A stretch of 64,000 nt of DNA, from the NCBI GenBank assembly GCA_009602725.1, contig WELB01000006.1, positions 722,344 to 786,343 of the forward strand, given 5' to 3'. Source of the stretch: Spirogloea muscicola (taxonomy: Eukaryota; Streptophyta; Zygnematophyceae; Spirogloeales; Spirogloeaceae). Numbering within the stretch: the stretch's first letter is position 1; the number at the start of each line of letters is the position of its first letter. The translations under genes and the position numbers were made by a program. Below the pieces are notes generated by a model. That model made no database searches and was not told where the DNA came from. It saw only the letters and a program-made list of their open reading frames with translations. Below, piece after piece: positions 10,666 through 24,700 of the stretch.

Positions 10666-13600
10666 ATGGACGGCGGCGGCGGCGGCGGCGGCGGCGGCGC
10701 GGCGGCAGTGCGCGCCGTCGTGGAGAGCGACCGAGCCAGGATCATCGTGAGCGCCGCCACAGCCCCAGCCGGCCAACGAGGCGCGGGCGCCGCTCCACGC
10801 TGCTGCACTCCTCCCGTCGTGTCCACGGGAGTGCGGCCGGCTAGCGCCCTGCGCCGGCGAGCTGACGCGCCGCGCCTGCGACGCGCCCCGCCGCCGCAGA
10901 GCAGGTTCCAGGACGCCGTCGCGCAGGCGGCGCCGCCAGCGGACGTGGCCCTCCCGGCTCTCCACGAGGCCATCCGGTCGCAGGTCGTCACCCCCTTCCT
11001 TGCTTCCTCCCACTTTCCTAACGCATCTGAATGGCATGCACCTCACGGCTGCGACGGCGTCTGCAGAAGCCCGGCTCGACCTCGCTGCTGCCCGAGGAGA
11101 ACCAGCTGCTCGAGAACGGCCTGCGAGCACTGCTGCAAGCCCTCGTGGTGAGCGCCGGCCGCCCGACATTGCCGCCGCCACCTCGCCCGCTTCTAGCTTG
11201 CCTGGCGAGTGGCTCTTCGCGTCAACAGAGTCATCAATCCGCGTACCACGCTTGGCCGGCCCTGCACAGAGTAAGGCCGTGGCAGCAGGAGAGCCCGTGA
11301 TGCAGTATGGGCGCTCCATTGCCGAAGGTGAAGATTCACGCGGCCTCGTCACCAAGCTGCTAGGTAAGATAATGTATGACCATTAAAGATGTCCCAATCC
11401 AAAGCCCCTCCTTTGGTTGAGTTGCTAGCTCCTGCTCCTCATGGGCAGTCGTCCATGGCAGGCGCCAACAGGCTTCCAGATTGGCTGCTATTGTGCACGA
11501 TGCTGGAGCTCTACTTTTTTTTCAGTCAGGTTCTATAGTACTCACCAGCAGATCTATGAGGTAGGCTTGCCAAATGTTGATGGCATCATGTTAACCTTGT
11601 CTTTGTATTGACTTTCGTGTGGTCCTTCTTTGGCAGATATTACGCTCTACCTCTGTGAGCACCAGCACGTAGAAGGCGGCCTTGTCTTCACGCTCCTGGA
11701 GGACACCACGGAGTACTGCACCATCGCTGACTGCAAGGAGGTTTGTAGCCTTGCACCGCCGTTGGCCCCGTGCTCAATGACCATCATCAAGCATCCAGCC
11801 CACATCAAGCGCCACAAGTCGACTTGACGGTTTGCAGAGTCCTCTACAATGTCTGAATACAAGCTGACAGGGCCCCTGAGTTGCGGCAGGTATTTGCCTT
11901 CATAGAGAGCAAGCAAGACACGCTGGGCAAGGTGGGAGTTCAGAAGAGGCGCCTGTCTGCTGTGACCCCTTGGTATGACCTGCTCTAGTGCATCCCTGTG
12001 AACACTGATGAGTCGTGTGTCTGCCATCTCACCACTGAGTCATGAAAATGGACTTAGTGCAGGAGCACTTGTCATCACGAGGGAAGCTGCTCATGCTCCG
12101 CACCTGCAATCTACTTCTTCGCCGCTTGTCCAAGGTGATTATACATGGCAGCATCATTGCACAGCACCTTCGGGCATGGTAGGTAGCCTTGCTAGGCGGT
12201 GATGGGGCACGTTATTGTTCTCAAGACCCACACAAGTGTAGCAGTACATTTGTGCCTTTTGAAACCCATGGACATCTCTGGGAGTATAGGCCGGTGGATG
12301 TGAAGCAGATCTGCCATTCTACTGCTCCAGTCGCCAAGCACCCTTTCATGTGATTGCCAACCTCATCAAGCTCACATTTGAGTGAATCTTTGTACCCCGC
12401 AGACATATGATGTTGTCTTCTGTGGGCGGATTCTTATGTTCCTCACACACTTCTTCCCACTATCTGAACGTTCTGGTGAGCTTAATCAGAGGAGATTGCA
12501 ATCTAGGAGTTCCTGTTTGTCTTGACATGGCAGTATGCTTTGTTGCTACAGTGGAGGGCGCTACTTGGGAGGAATAACTATCACTGTCCTTTTGTTCCGA
12601 TTTCTCCCCATACTTCACTTGTCCTGCATTTGTCTACCTCATATAAGCTTGATCTTCATTCTTGCCCTTGTGATGCTTCAGGCGTGAACGTGAAGGGCGC
12701 CTTCAATACCTCAAATACTACTGCTTATGAGAAGGAACCCCCTGCCGGTTGCCTGGCATGCCTCCTGTCCTGGTCACTTGAAGCTGTCTTCAGACAGACT
12801 GCAGAGCCTGCATGAAGCCTTGCAAGCTTGCTGCCCTGGTACTGCAAGTATATCTATACATTCCACTTTTGTGGCAGGTCTTGACATCGACTTCCAGTTT
12901 TATACAACCTTCTGGAGCTTGCAGGTAATGAGAGTCACTTTTCATGCAGCCACCAGCAGCAGGCTTGGCTCGCATATGGCTTCCTGTACAGACATATTTT
13001 GCTTGTCGTGAAACAAGTATGCGTTAGCAGCACAGCTAGGCTATACGCTCTTAGCATCTGCCTTAGATGCTTTACATCTGCTCCTTGATTTTGCATCCCA
13101 CATTTCTGATTCTTGATTGCAGGAGACATTCTGTAACCCTCCTGCATTGCTTGCCTCTGCTAGATGGCAGAACTTCAGCACTGGTCTAACAGTACGTTCC
13201 AAGCTAGCTCCCTCTCGCATTTTATATTTCTTACTTGCATGCAGAAGCATGGCAGATACTCGTCATCTGCTGGCCAAGCACCAATGAGCTGTGGCATTCT
13301 CTGACTTTCGTCTCCTGTGGCAGACGGTACTCACCTTGTTTGAGGAGCAGCCTCTGGAGGAGGAGCAGAGCAAGAATGGTCTGGAGGATGGGACATACAA
13401 GACCAAGTTTCTAACAAGCACGAAGCTGATGGGATTGGAGGTATCCGGTCATGATATGGGCAAGTTCGCCGAGCAGTAGTATTGACAAAGTAGATGTGCT
13501 ACATCATCCTACTACAACAAATTGTCATGGTGATATGTTAGCGTCCTTCCAGATTGACCTGCAAGTCTGCTCCTAGAGCTGTCCGAGTCTTGTGAGACCT

Positions 13601-16600
13601 CTTACTTTGATTTGCTATTTTCAGCTCCGCGATCCAAGCTTTCGACGCCATGTACTCGTCCAGTGTCTGATTCTCTTCGATTTCATCAAGGTTAGATTTA
13701 CTCTACAAATGTTGTTGTGTTCTGGTATTATCAAGAATGATGCCACATCACGTCTGTGTGTCTGCCCTGCTTATTGAGATGATGCGGCTCAGACAGCAGC
13801 TTCCTGAGCAAATTGCAGAATCCACCCAAGGTGGAGAAAGAGAATGAGGACAAGCGCGAGATTGTGGTACATAAGCCCTGTCTTGGACTGCCTTCGGAGA
13901 CACCATCCTGCCTTTGGAAGTGACATCCGGGCAAAGCATTTGGCTTTTTCTTATTGTCGCTTAGACTCTGGAATTTTCATACTGTTTAATCTCATCTGTC
14001 ACAAGACTGGCATGTGCGTAGTGGAGGTTCACCTTTTGGTCATCTATATTGGTCACATAAATACAAGATGCAATGTAGAAGGAGCCTAGACTTATTTGTC
14101 AGGCAAGATATTTGGCTCGCAGTCTCTGACAGCTGTGGGACAACACAGTGAACTGATATTGAAGTAAAGTGCTCCTGGTAGAAGGAGGAGGCTGGCGCAC
14201 TTGAGGACAGGGTGAAGAGATTGCTACAAAGCACACCACCGAGGGGTAATGAATTCCTGAAGAGTGTGGAGCATGTGCTGAGTCGAGAGCGGAACTGGGT
14301 GGGCTCCTCTTCCTGATAAGCAAGTTGGGCAGCAATCCAGTATTTGAAACCACTTGAAATTGAGGCTCTCTGGGCTCTACGGTGACTGAAGACAAGTACA
14401 GCCTTGTTTGCTTGGTATGCAAAATTGAGATATTTGCAGAGCCATGTCACTTGTAGTATTGTACATGACTGACAGGGAGGCAAGTGTTTGCAGGTATTGT
14501 GGAAGAGGGAAACCTGCCCCGCTTTCGAGAAAGGGCCCACTGAGTTACCTCTTACCAGGCCTGAACCACCTCGAAAAAGGTGAGACGCTAGCTGTCCATC
14601 GGCACGCCTCTTCTCCTGGTTGTTGACATTATGCAATGGCTGTGCCATCAAAGAAATTTCAGCTCAATGTAATACCAGGGTTCTTCGCAAGAGCATTGTG
14701 ACCGTATTGTGCAAGAGCCACTTGACATTTGTGATACCAACTTGCACCCACACTTGTAAGCAGGCCGCGGTGGCGAATGGGCAATCGAGCCTTGGATCAG
14801 TTGGATCGCAAAGTGCAGCAACTAAAAGTAAGATTGCTCAACACTGTCATACATCATACATGGTTTGCAGGGTTCGATGAGCTGCCACATTATGCAAACA
14901 CTTCTCTTCGTCATTCTCGCAAAAGCTCAAGGCAATGGCTCTGGGAGTCGGTACTCTCCTCACTAATGCTGGCTTGCATGATCTTGCAGAATATTTTGAC
15001 TGATCCAGACGTGGTGAAAGTGCCCACGATGGCAGAGTACTTCCAGCCGCTTGCTGAGGATGTGAGTGCTACACTGCACCTACAATTCATGGACTTCTGT
15101 CCTTCGTACTGCACCCCTCAATCTGTGCCGGATGTAGCATTGGCATTTGTGCAATTGTTATCAGACAATGCATTCTCCATGGCACCATCTTTGTAGCCCT
15201 TCTGTGGCTTAGTGCATATAGCTCCTGTCTGGCTACTGCAGCTAGACCCAGATGCTGGCATTGGAGCCGAGTACAGTCACGCAAAGAATCAGGTTTCCTT
15301 TGCTCCTCAACATACATCCTGTGTGCCTGGGGCTTCTGCATCTATCCTGCATGTAGTTTGACAGTGATGGTCAACCATCTGGTCTATGGTGGTCAATGCA
15401 GGTCACTAAGGAAGGCTCCCCATCCTTGACTTTGCCTTAGGAAGATGGCAAGTCTAGCTACAGTGAAGCACAAGCTCGTTCTTATCTGATGGTGGAGGTT
15501 GGGACATGTTTGTGGCAGGTGTACTGCTGGCGAGGGCTGAGGTTGGCAGCCCGGCAGGACATCGCTGCATTTTCCAGGGTTCCCATCTGCCCTCTGCAGT
15601 TGCAATGTCTGTCGAATTGAACTGAAAGGCTTGGGAGTTACAGTGGAACTCTTGAGGTGCCTTGCTGTACCTCATGTTGACATTAGTGTTCTCCCTGGCA
15701 GAAACCTGAGATTTGCTATCTCAATCTGCTTGCAGTTCAGTGACCTGGGCATCGAAGGTGTTGTGCCCAAGGAGATGCTCGTTCCACAAGTACATGACAA
15801 GCTCTATGCAAAAGCTGTTGCCAAGCCCAAGGCTTCAGCAACAAAGGCAGCTGCTGCGGCAGCAGCTCCCAGCAGCTCTTTTGCAGCCCTTGAAATAAAG
15901 GTCATGATATTGGTTATCGCGACTTCCCGATATTAGCCTCTAACTGTCATATTAGACCTGGTGTATGCGAGGGTCTTCCCTTGTCTTGGCGGGCTTGTCT
16001 GGCAAGCGCGTGCTTCATGTTGCTTCTATGTTGCTCTGGGCATAAGCAACCAGGAGTTCTGAGACAAGTGTAGTCCGTTGTGCTTCTCAGGCTCTTGAGG
16101 TCATCAATGGCGAAGTCAAGCAGTCAAGCTGCAAGGATGAGGTTGCTCCATTTTCAGCAGAGATTGGCTCCTTGGGGGACTCAGGACAAGAAGCAAAAAT
16201 TACAGCAGACGAGAGTGCCGCTGGAATAGCAGACATGGAAGTCTCAGTCTCGATGCCCAACCTGCCTTCACCTGAGCTGGATACGCTGCTGGATACGCCG
16301 CTGGATCCGCCAAGGGATGTGGCTCAGGTTGATGACAGGATGTGCGCGCAGCAAGTAGAGCCTACTTCGCCTGCAGATGAGCAAGCGCAGGCTTCCCAGG
16401 CAGGAGATCCTGTATCTGCTGCGGACTCTCAATTGCCATCTGTGCTGAGCATACAGCAGCCAACCAGGATGGAGGAGGCTACAGCACTGGTGGAATCTAA
16501 TAGCTCGCCCATGGCGGCCATGGCAAAAGGCAGTCTGCTGGCTGACTCCAAGGCATTGCAGGAAGAGGACAGTGCGTGGGTGAAGATTGAGGAGCGGCAG

Positions 16601-16717
16601 CCAGGTCGGCCACCAGCGGTGGAGCTGCACTTTGACCTCGACTTTGGCCCCTCTGCTGGCACCATGCAAAAGGCAGATGAGAGTGGCGACACACCCAAGA
16701 TGCGACATCCCTTGTAA
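10666..16717 (+). CDS. THO1: THO complex subunit 1 (HPR1/THOC1)
   Basis: THOC1 is a core subunit of the THO/TREX complex, which couples transcription to mRNA packaging and nuclear export. Twenty-two exons agree in phase: 10666-10746, 10900-10983, 11067-11147, 11270-11363, 11637-11740, 11890-11931, 12063-12134, 12403-12475, 12682-12747, 12878-12924, 13123-13191, 13324-13440, 13625-13690, 13819-13866, 14182-14298, 14494-14579, 14764-14827, 14990-15061, 15242-15292, 15519-15578, 15736-15900 and 16091-16717, coding for 761 residues. Diagnostic stretches are MLRTCNLLLRRLSK, VVFCGRILMFLTHFFPLSE, LDIDFQFYTTFWSLQ, KFLTSTKLMGLE, LRDPSFRRHVLVQ and FSDLGIEGVVPKEML. A poly-Gly run follows the Met. The 209-residue last exon is acidic and Ser/Pro-rich and looks disordered; I could not tell whether a further small exon exists after 16717. 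Confidence 0.95.
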
Positions 16718-17438
16718 TATATCTTTGCCAGGCTGACTGGGACCATCCGTTTGCTGGCTGCAACGAGAATCGGCAATGCCTGGCTGCAGTGGTGTTAAGT
16801 TGGAACACGGTGGTGCTTATCTTTGCTCGATGCCATGCGGCAGATTGTGCACTACTTGCAACCTGCAAACCCGCTCAAGCAGGACTTAGAAGCCTGACGT
16901 TGAGCCGGGCTCTCATGGCCCATGGTTTGCACTTGCCCGTGGTGCACTGCATCCCAGAACATTTCGTGCATTTGTGGGGACCCTGGAGGTGGCACCGCAA
17001 AGCCGAGGCCCAGGCATGTACAGGCGCGGCTTGCCTGCTTGGCTTGCGGCCCGATGTTTGCAGCTCGACATGCGGGCAGGCAGTCTGGGGACAGGAGCAT
17101 GGGTGTGGAGGGAAGGGGTTCAGAGCCGCCATCTGCAGGTACGTGCCCTTCCGAAGGAGGAATCTCTTCCAGAAAAGGGCGAGGGCCGTGGAATGCCAGC
17201 ATGCGAAAGACTGGACAATGTCCAAAGGGGCCGAGAAGCGCCACAGCGGGCGGTGGCTGATACGAGTATCCAGCACAGAGTACTACACCTTGTCGAAGGG
17301 GGAGCCACGAACCAAGCTCTAACCCTAACCCCTTTTTCAGACGTCCTCTTCCGACAGTGGCAGCGCTAGGGCCGCGGGCAGCTCTCGGATTGCGGCCCCC
17401 GCCCCACCGCCTCTCTCCGCCTATCCACAGCAGCCGCG
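16718..17438. other. Spacer with one degenerate hairpin module
   Basis: From about 17145 to 17250 there is a decayed copy of the dispersed hairpin module (AAAAGGGCGAGGGC ... GGACAATGTCCAAAGGGGCC). The last 110 bp before the MED9 start are GC-rich promoter/5'UTR. Nothing else is recognisable. Confidence 0.5.
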
Positions 17439-18740
17439 ATGGCGGCGGCGGCGGCTGCCGAGGCGGCGCCCGTGGAGGACGTGCTGCTCGACGGCGGCTT
17501 CGCCGCTCACTTCTCGCTGCTGCCCGTGAGCGCCGCCTCGGCACTGGAGAGCGGCGGCGGGCGGGGGCGGCGGCGGCGGCGGCCCTGCCCGCTGACGCTC
17601 CTGAGCCGCCTCTGAGACGGCCGAGGGAGGTGATGTCGCGGCTTACTGGGGCAGCTTGCGGCTGTGCAGTTTGTGGAGGCCCTGGCCGACGCCCTGGCCG
17701 ACGGCACAGGCGACGAGCGCGTCCAAGACCTGGTGGGCTGCCTTCCAGCCCGGCCCGCTCGTGCCCACCTCGCCCGGGCCCGGCCTGCAGCCGCCACTAC
17801 GATGAGGGGCCGGGGCCGCGCACGTCCAACTCCAGGGTCTGCTGTCGCGGGCTGCGCTCAAGCAGCCGCTGCATTGTGTGCTGCTCTTAAGACTACAGTG
17901 CTGGTGGCAGCGCAGGTTGGCGAGCTGGAGGCCCAGTTCGCGCGCTGCCTGCAGCTCCTCCAGAGCCTCGCCGCCGCCGGTACCCCTGCCGGCCGCCTGG
18001 TGGGGGCCCCAACTTCGCTGCTTGTTCAGGGCCGTGTGCGCCAGCCCGCTGCACACTGCCCTCGTCAAGCCTCCTCGACTCCTTGGCCAAGAGTGGTGTT
18101 GACCCTGGATTGTGGAGGCGCTCCTGCTCGCAGACGCTGAAGGAGCAGCGCCGCAAGCTTGAGGAACTCAAGAGGCGCCTCGAAGCCAGGAGGTTGGTGT
18201 ACACCCTCGCTTGGCACCAGGCTATGACATCATGGCTGATTCGAGCATCATCAATTTGGCCGAAGCAAGGCCAGTTGCTTGCATGAAAGAGCACGAAATC
18301 CACAGCTGGAGTGTGCAACGTTGCACATCCTTGAACAAGAGTAGTCCTCTAGGAAGCTCAGCCATGGCCCGCGGGTCCTCACAGGAACCTTATAGCGGAG
18401 CATGGCGCGGAGATCAGCAAGGCAATGCTCGTATAATACACCCTGTGAAGTGGTGGCATTGTAGCTCTGGCATGAGCTAGCTCGACAGGGGCCTCTGTCT
18501 TGGTCTACTTAACTGGGGTGGTAGGTGAGAGTCTTTAGAAACTCTGTTGCTGAGAGATGCTTCATACCAGGTGCTAGACATGGAGAATCTAGAATCTGCC
18601 AGCATCTGCTCAGAGCTTGCAGTCATCATATGCACAGCCCTACATGCATGCTTGCTCTTGCTCTTGCTAAATCTAAAGCTTCAAGGACCCGCAATGCTCA
18701 CTTCTGCTTGCCCAAGTACCTGTCTGCCAAGCTCTTGTAG
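17439..18740 (+). CDS. MED9: Probable Mediator subunit 9 (MED9)
   Basis: MED9 is a small middle-module subunit of the Mediator complex that bridges activators and RNA polymerase II. Proposed exons are 17439-17525, 17670-17732, 17916-17999, 18134-18192 and 18530-18740 (phase agrees, 167 residues). After poly-Ala the protein reads AAHFSLLP, FVEALADALADGTGDERVQD, VGELEAQFARCLQLLQSLAA, then the coiled coil TLKEQRRKLEELKRRLEAR. As I recall it, plant MED9 has the same order: ASHFHLL, a short helix, a helix with FDKCQQLLNS, and a Lys/Glu coiled coil ending in an Arg-rich turn. The last exon (VFRNSVAERC onward) is weakly supported and its stop overlaps the LIG4 3' end by 43 bp, so the true end may be earlier. 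The family call rests on pattern memory, not a search. Confidence 0.6.
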
Positions 18741-21700
18741 CTGACTCTCTTCTTCTCTGTGCTCTGTGGAGTAGCAGCTGAGCTTCCAGATTCAAGGGCG
18801 GTACCTCCAAGGCTTGGGGGAGAGGAGAAGACTTCAGAGTCTGCCTTCTGTACTGAGTTAGGATGAGCAGCTGCAATGGAGAGGGGCACCTTGCTGACCT
18901 TGCCATCAGAATCAGAGAACCTCGGACCTCCTTCCTCACTTGTTGGACTTATGCCATAGCCCTGGGGCGGCCTGCCATGGCCTAGAAAGTCAGACAGCAT
19001 GGAGTCTGTTGCTGTGTTGTGCCTGTCTACAGCCCTGGTGCGACGGTCTTGACCTATCACCAGATCTTGGGACGTGCGCTCTTGTACATCTGGCACATGA
19101 CCAGTGTGGCTTGTCTCCTGTGCCGCCCTGTCCTGAGGTGCATCTATCGGTCGCCCACCATCCTCGCCTTGCTCCCATGCTTTTGACCTGGTCGCATTAA
19201 TTCCCACTTTTACATGCGAAACACTATCACTCTCCCTTGGCAGAGGTTCTGGCTGCTTGCGCAGCGAAATCTTCTCTTCGAGTCTTTCCGTCTCATCAGA
19301 CCTCCCCTGGTCCATGACTTGTACTCTGCGTCTCTTCGTTGGCTTCTTATCAGGCACATTCCGTTTGGCTTGTTGGCCTTTCCCTGATTGAGTGGTCAGC
19401 ACTTCATCCTTAGAAGCCTTGTCAATGGGTTGAGCTCGTCCTCGTCTTCTCATTGCCCTTGGCAACAGTCTGTCGCCAGATTTCGTCAATTTCCTCTCAC
19501 CATCCACATTCAAGTCTGCATCAGCATTTACGTCCGCATCACCTCTGCCAGCATATCACAACTTTTTGTATCAGCTCTCTAGCCACAGTAGTCTGTATCA
19601 GTGAACAGTCAAAGCATGAACTTATTTGGAATGGTGGCCAACAACCTGATGTTGTAATCCAGCTCCTTGATTCTGTAGCCTGTGGCGACTGAATCCTCAA
19701 TCCACGATTGCTTCACAATATGTACACTCCTTGACCTCAAGTATTTTGAAATTTCCTTCGGGACACTGCTTAAGTGGCAAGAAATGGGGAAAAGCGGAAC
19801 AAAGCTGATCATTGCATTACCGCAAGCACCCAGCCAAGCCCACCACTTCCCAAGCAGGCCAGCATTCATGTGCAGCACCAAATAATCTGCGGAGCCATGA
19901 ATCTCACATGCAACTCACCAGGCACACAAGTCCACGAAGCTGTAGGAGTTGTCATAACTGCAAGCGACTACATGTGTTACCCCAGAATTCAGGCATGTAG
20001 CCAACTGACCGCAGCCCATGGTAATCTCCAGCCCCAAGCGTCTTGTTGAGCACAAATCAGCAGCTTCGGCAAACAAGCCTTGAGGACCCCTGCAATGTCA
20101 CACCACAGTGATCCACCGCTGTGCAGTTCTCCAGATGCGATTGATTGCTGCCGACATCCTTGTAGCTAAAGACGACAGTGACACTGCAGGCAGGAAAACT
20201 GGTGTATCTTATATCACAAGCGTGGCCGCCCTAGGTCATCAGATCACCTTATGCCATAAGCCTGGAGTAGGTAGATGTGGCAACCCTGAAAGAGGTACCA
20301 CAAGCCGTCTGTACAACATTCACTTCTGCAGGCGTTGACCTCAGCACCGGATATGTGAATTGTGTCCACTGCTTGTAGCAGCTGCATGATTCCACTTGGT
20401 CATACATGAGTGGCTGTCCAGTACTCCTGGCTTGGAGCACAATGGACAACTTAAGGTGCATGTGCTGCTCAAGGCCTGTCATAATATGGTTGACAGATTG
20501 AAAGGCAGCCCGACAGCTAGGAAAGGCCACAATCCTTTCCACTTCAGGTGTAAATGTCACCTGCTGAAGATCAGCCTGCTCAAGTTTGTCTGTGTAGCTA
20601 TCGCCACTAGCATCCATTGTATCCCTCAATTTGGCTTTTGTTGCATCGGACAGGTGCAGATAATATCTGTGTGCAATATGGACACCTTCAGACAACAGCT
20701 GCAAACCACCAACCGAACTCGCCTTGAGCTGCCTCTGAATATGCTGGACTGCACTTGCACAGGTTTGAGTAATGACCGTACTTGGACTTCAAGGGCAAAA
20801 GCTTTTGCGCATGCAGACAATCCATGATCCAGCTGTAGTGGATGACATCCGTGCACCCTGCAGCAGCCTGGTACTTGATCCCTAGCCACGCCAGCAACCA
20901 TCAGCCATGTCAGCAGCGGGCTTGCTGCACAATAGTCGTCCACAAAGATTCGACTGTGCCCATTACAAGACTAGGTCTGCATGCCTGAGACTTCCTATGG
21001 GCCTAGACATTCAGTCAAGTCCAGTGTAGACAAATACCTCGTTTCTCAGCTGCAATTGTGTGTGTCACGAGTGGGCTCAAGCTCATTGAGAAGGTCGCTC
21101 CATGCTCAGTGATGAGAATATGACTTTTCTCCCTGGATAGGTCCTCAGAGAAGTTGGGAAAATCTAGTGGTCCGTGTCAAAGTCAGCTCAGTTGGATGTA
21201 TGGTTCATTGCAAGTGAAGTACGCTTTAAAAACGCCGCACATGCAGGCCAACGTGGGCTACATTATAACCTTAACTATCTCAGGTAGCAGGAAGCAATCA
21301 GACTACTTATTCATATTTCGTAGTGGAGGATACAGATTATCAATCCGCCAAAGAGATCAGACTTGCGCTGTACTTCTGAAACGTCAGTAGTGGTCAGGTG
21401 CTGTGGAAGCAGTGGACGTATCGCACTAACTGCAGCGCCGCCTTTCTTCTGCCGCTTTGGTTGCCGAAGCTCCAGAGCCGAGTACCTCTTGCCATCCACT
21501 GTCTGGCCTCCTCGTCCAGTGACTATCTCATATAAAGCTGCAGCATTGGAGTAGTAATGGAGTGGTTAGGACCAGCCATTGATGCTCCGTATCTGCAAGT
21601 GGAAGGCCTCCTGCTGATGAGCACTCTCAAGCAGCAGTGCTTGTGGCATATCAACGGACAACAATTGTATCATGACACACAAATACACTATGCTCTAGCA

Positions 21701-24700
21701 CGTTTGACTTTCACAAAGCCGACGAGTTCATGAAGCAGAGGCAATACAGCATAGACCACACGCATAGCCAAGATCTGCGCTGCAATGAGTGTTCTGATAG
21801 AATACACAGGCTACTGATGGCTGTCAAGCTGCTCACCATCCTTGTCAAGGCAATCATACCAAGGCTTGTCATAACGGATCTTCTGCACTCGAGGGAAGCG
21901 TAAGCTGTACGGCGTTGCAAAGACCTGAGAAAAGAGAAGTCAGGCACCTCAGTGGCTCTTTTCATTAAAACAACAAGCAACACACTTGGAACAGACAGTG
22001 TCTATGCGCCAGACAAAGCAGGATAATCACCTCTGATCTGATGGTCCGAATGTCACTCTTTATCTGCAAGATCACAGATCTGCAATCTCACAATCACAGA
22101 CCAGTCATACGCTGTGCAATTTGCTCTTCTCACACCTCTTACTGTAGAGTTCTTGAGAATTTTTCTGTGTTAAAAGCATTCGAGAAGTCTACTGCTTCTT
22201 TAGATTGCTCACTTCTCTGGCTGGTCAATCCAAAGGTCAGGCCTCTCCTTTGAGTGATTGGTAACAGTGTAGAAGCTTGGAGCTTTTGTGCCTCTTGCAT
22301 TGGGCCTATCAAAGAAAGGATCGACATGATCAGTGTCGACATGGACATATTGTGTGGCGCAGAACCACAGCTTTCTGACTTGATCATTAGATCCGTTCAA
22401 GTGGAGATGATGACTTTCTATGAGTAAGTGTTCTCCGTACAGTGGACTTGCAATAAGAAGAAGCCTGTCGAAGGCTGGCAGCAAGTAGTTGGGAGAAGTA
22501 AACCTCCAGAAAGGCTCAAGCTTCTGACGGAGCTCCCCCAGCTCTTCATTTGAGAAGCCTGTCCCTACCCGGCAGAATGAAATGAACCTGCAAGCATCCC
22601 TTGCCTCTTTACTGGACTGCAAAAAGACCTGTACAGATACCAGAGAGTATGGTAACATGGACAAGTCCAGCCCTTGGCACAACAGTATAGGGACAAGAAC
22701 CTTGTTGGGTTTCCTCCAGCTGGGTGTTTCTCGGCCAGACCAAGGAGGAAATTTGACACCTGCACAAGATGACCATATGGAAGGTCTTTGATCCCTGCCG
22801 CTTTGCATCGGCATGTCACTCGTGCTCCTTCACGAAACCAGGAGAACCCTCAGATCAGCGAGAAGCACTTGCAGCCGCCAAGGAATGTCCTACTGAAGAA
22901 GTGGTCGCTTACTTTACCACCTCGTCCTCCTTTCCCATAGTAACCTCCTGCAAGCACCAGTTACAGAGCGGATCGGGTTTTATTTCCAAGGTATTGTTCT
23001 TGGAGCTTTTAAGAGACAGTCTGAACCATAAGCATATCAGTGGGTGCCTATGGCTAGCAAGTGCTTGTAGCAAGAACGACACAGCATCTCCTTGCACCAA
23101 GTGTGTGCACCTATTATGAGGGCGTCAAGGTCAGACTCAACATTGACATAGTCTGGCTTGATCTTCAGCCATTTGCCAGATCTGTCTCCTGGCTCCCACT
23201 TAGATTCCATGTCCTTCAAAAGAACTCCCTCATCTCTGCACACTGTCACCGTTTGTCAAAGCAGCAAAATCTACACTTGTGAATAGCAGCGAGCCAAAGG
23301 ACTCATAATTAGGACCAAGAACCAACTTGCACCTGTTATCAACTGTCTCCAAGAAGAAGTGCTCAACCTCAGTCTCACTGGTTGCTATGGTTGACCAGAC
23401 AGGTTCGCCTGTATAAGCAGTCGAAGATGTCAGGGAACTATGAGAAGACTGATGACGTGCGCACTGTGCAGTTTGATGTATATAACACATGCTTGTTCGT
23501 ATGATCAATCAAGCAAAACCTTGTATGCTCATGCAGATGTCATTGTTGTGGATACGCCAGCTGTAACCGACCACAACCCACTGTGAGCAAGGATGCCAAA
23601 TGTTGCTATGGCTGACATACAAGAACTTGCAAATGAAGGACACACCAGGCTGACGTAGCTGATTGAGACCACTGCTAGGGGTGAGCACCTCCAGGCGCCC
23701 CTTGATGGGCTTCACCGAAGCTTCAAGAAGCTGTTGTCTCTCATGAAGCGCCTGGTGAATGACACTCCCCCCATCCACATATAGAACATCGAAGGCCACA
23801 TCTTGCAAAGGATCATGTCAAGGATACAGTCCCTTTCACTTCAAGTGAATCAGTCATAACAGTGAAGAGTACGACAGAGCTGCTCAAGCATCTGTGACTG
23901 TATAAGCTGGAGGTCAGCATGGTACTTCATCATGCAGCTGCTCAGTCTCAAAATGCACACAAGGGATACAGCAGAGCTGCAGGAAGAGCCACCACATGTA
24001 CCTGTCAAGTGTTTGAGTATGAACGTCTTTTGGCAGTCTGCCTACGCAAAGCATGTCTTCAACCCATGACTACCCGTGCCTTATCACCGGCTCTCGTATC
24101 AGCTTAACAAATTGTCTGACCAGAGTTGCTCTTGCAAAGCTAACAAGGACATTGTAACAGCCAACTTTGCATAGCTGATTGCTTCACAAATGACAAAGTG
24201 CACAGAGGTCACAAACACCTGCAGATGGTGTCCTTCAACACCGTCCCTTGCTGCCTTGGCTGGAGGAAGGAGTGATTCAATTACGTCGACGTTGTACGTT
24301 AGTGGAGGAGCAATTTACAATCTCAAAGTGTAAGCTGTGACCGCTATGCAAGCAACACGAAATGGGACCTAAATATGCAGTCAATGGCATGGGCATGCTT
24401 AAGACACCTGCTTCTTGATTGGCTCCAAAGTCTGCAAAACGGTTTGTGCTTCGGTCAAAGACCAGCATCTCCCCATCCAGAATACACCTGTCCTTGAAGC
24501 ACAAGTGATGACTAGTAAGGAAGATGTACATGTTTACCAGTGCATACTGCTATGCTGGATCTTCTTGCAACAGAAAGTTGCAAAGGAAAAAATCAATGAC
24601 TTGCAACAGACATTGCGTAGAAAGATCATACAAACACTCACTTCTCCTGTAAAACATTGCTGACGATTAGGTCAGATATGGCTTCCTTGTACTCAGTGTG

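Noticed and set aside
10192-11355. 387-codon minus-strand frame across RPS14, the gap and THOC1
   Set aside because: It runs through Ns and a poly-A run and is antisense to two recognised genes.
17315-17335. Telomere-like CTAACCCTAACCCC
   Set aside because: Only two units and not the plant TTTAGGG type; far from any contig end. Chance is enough.
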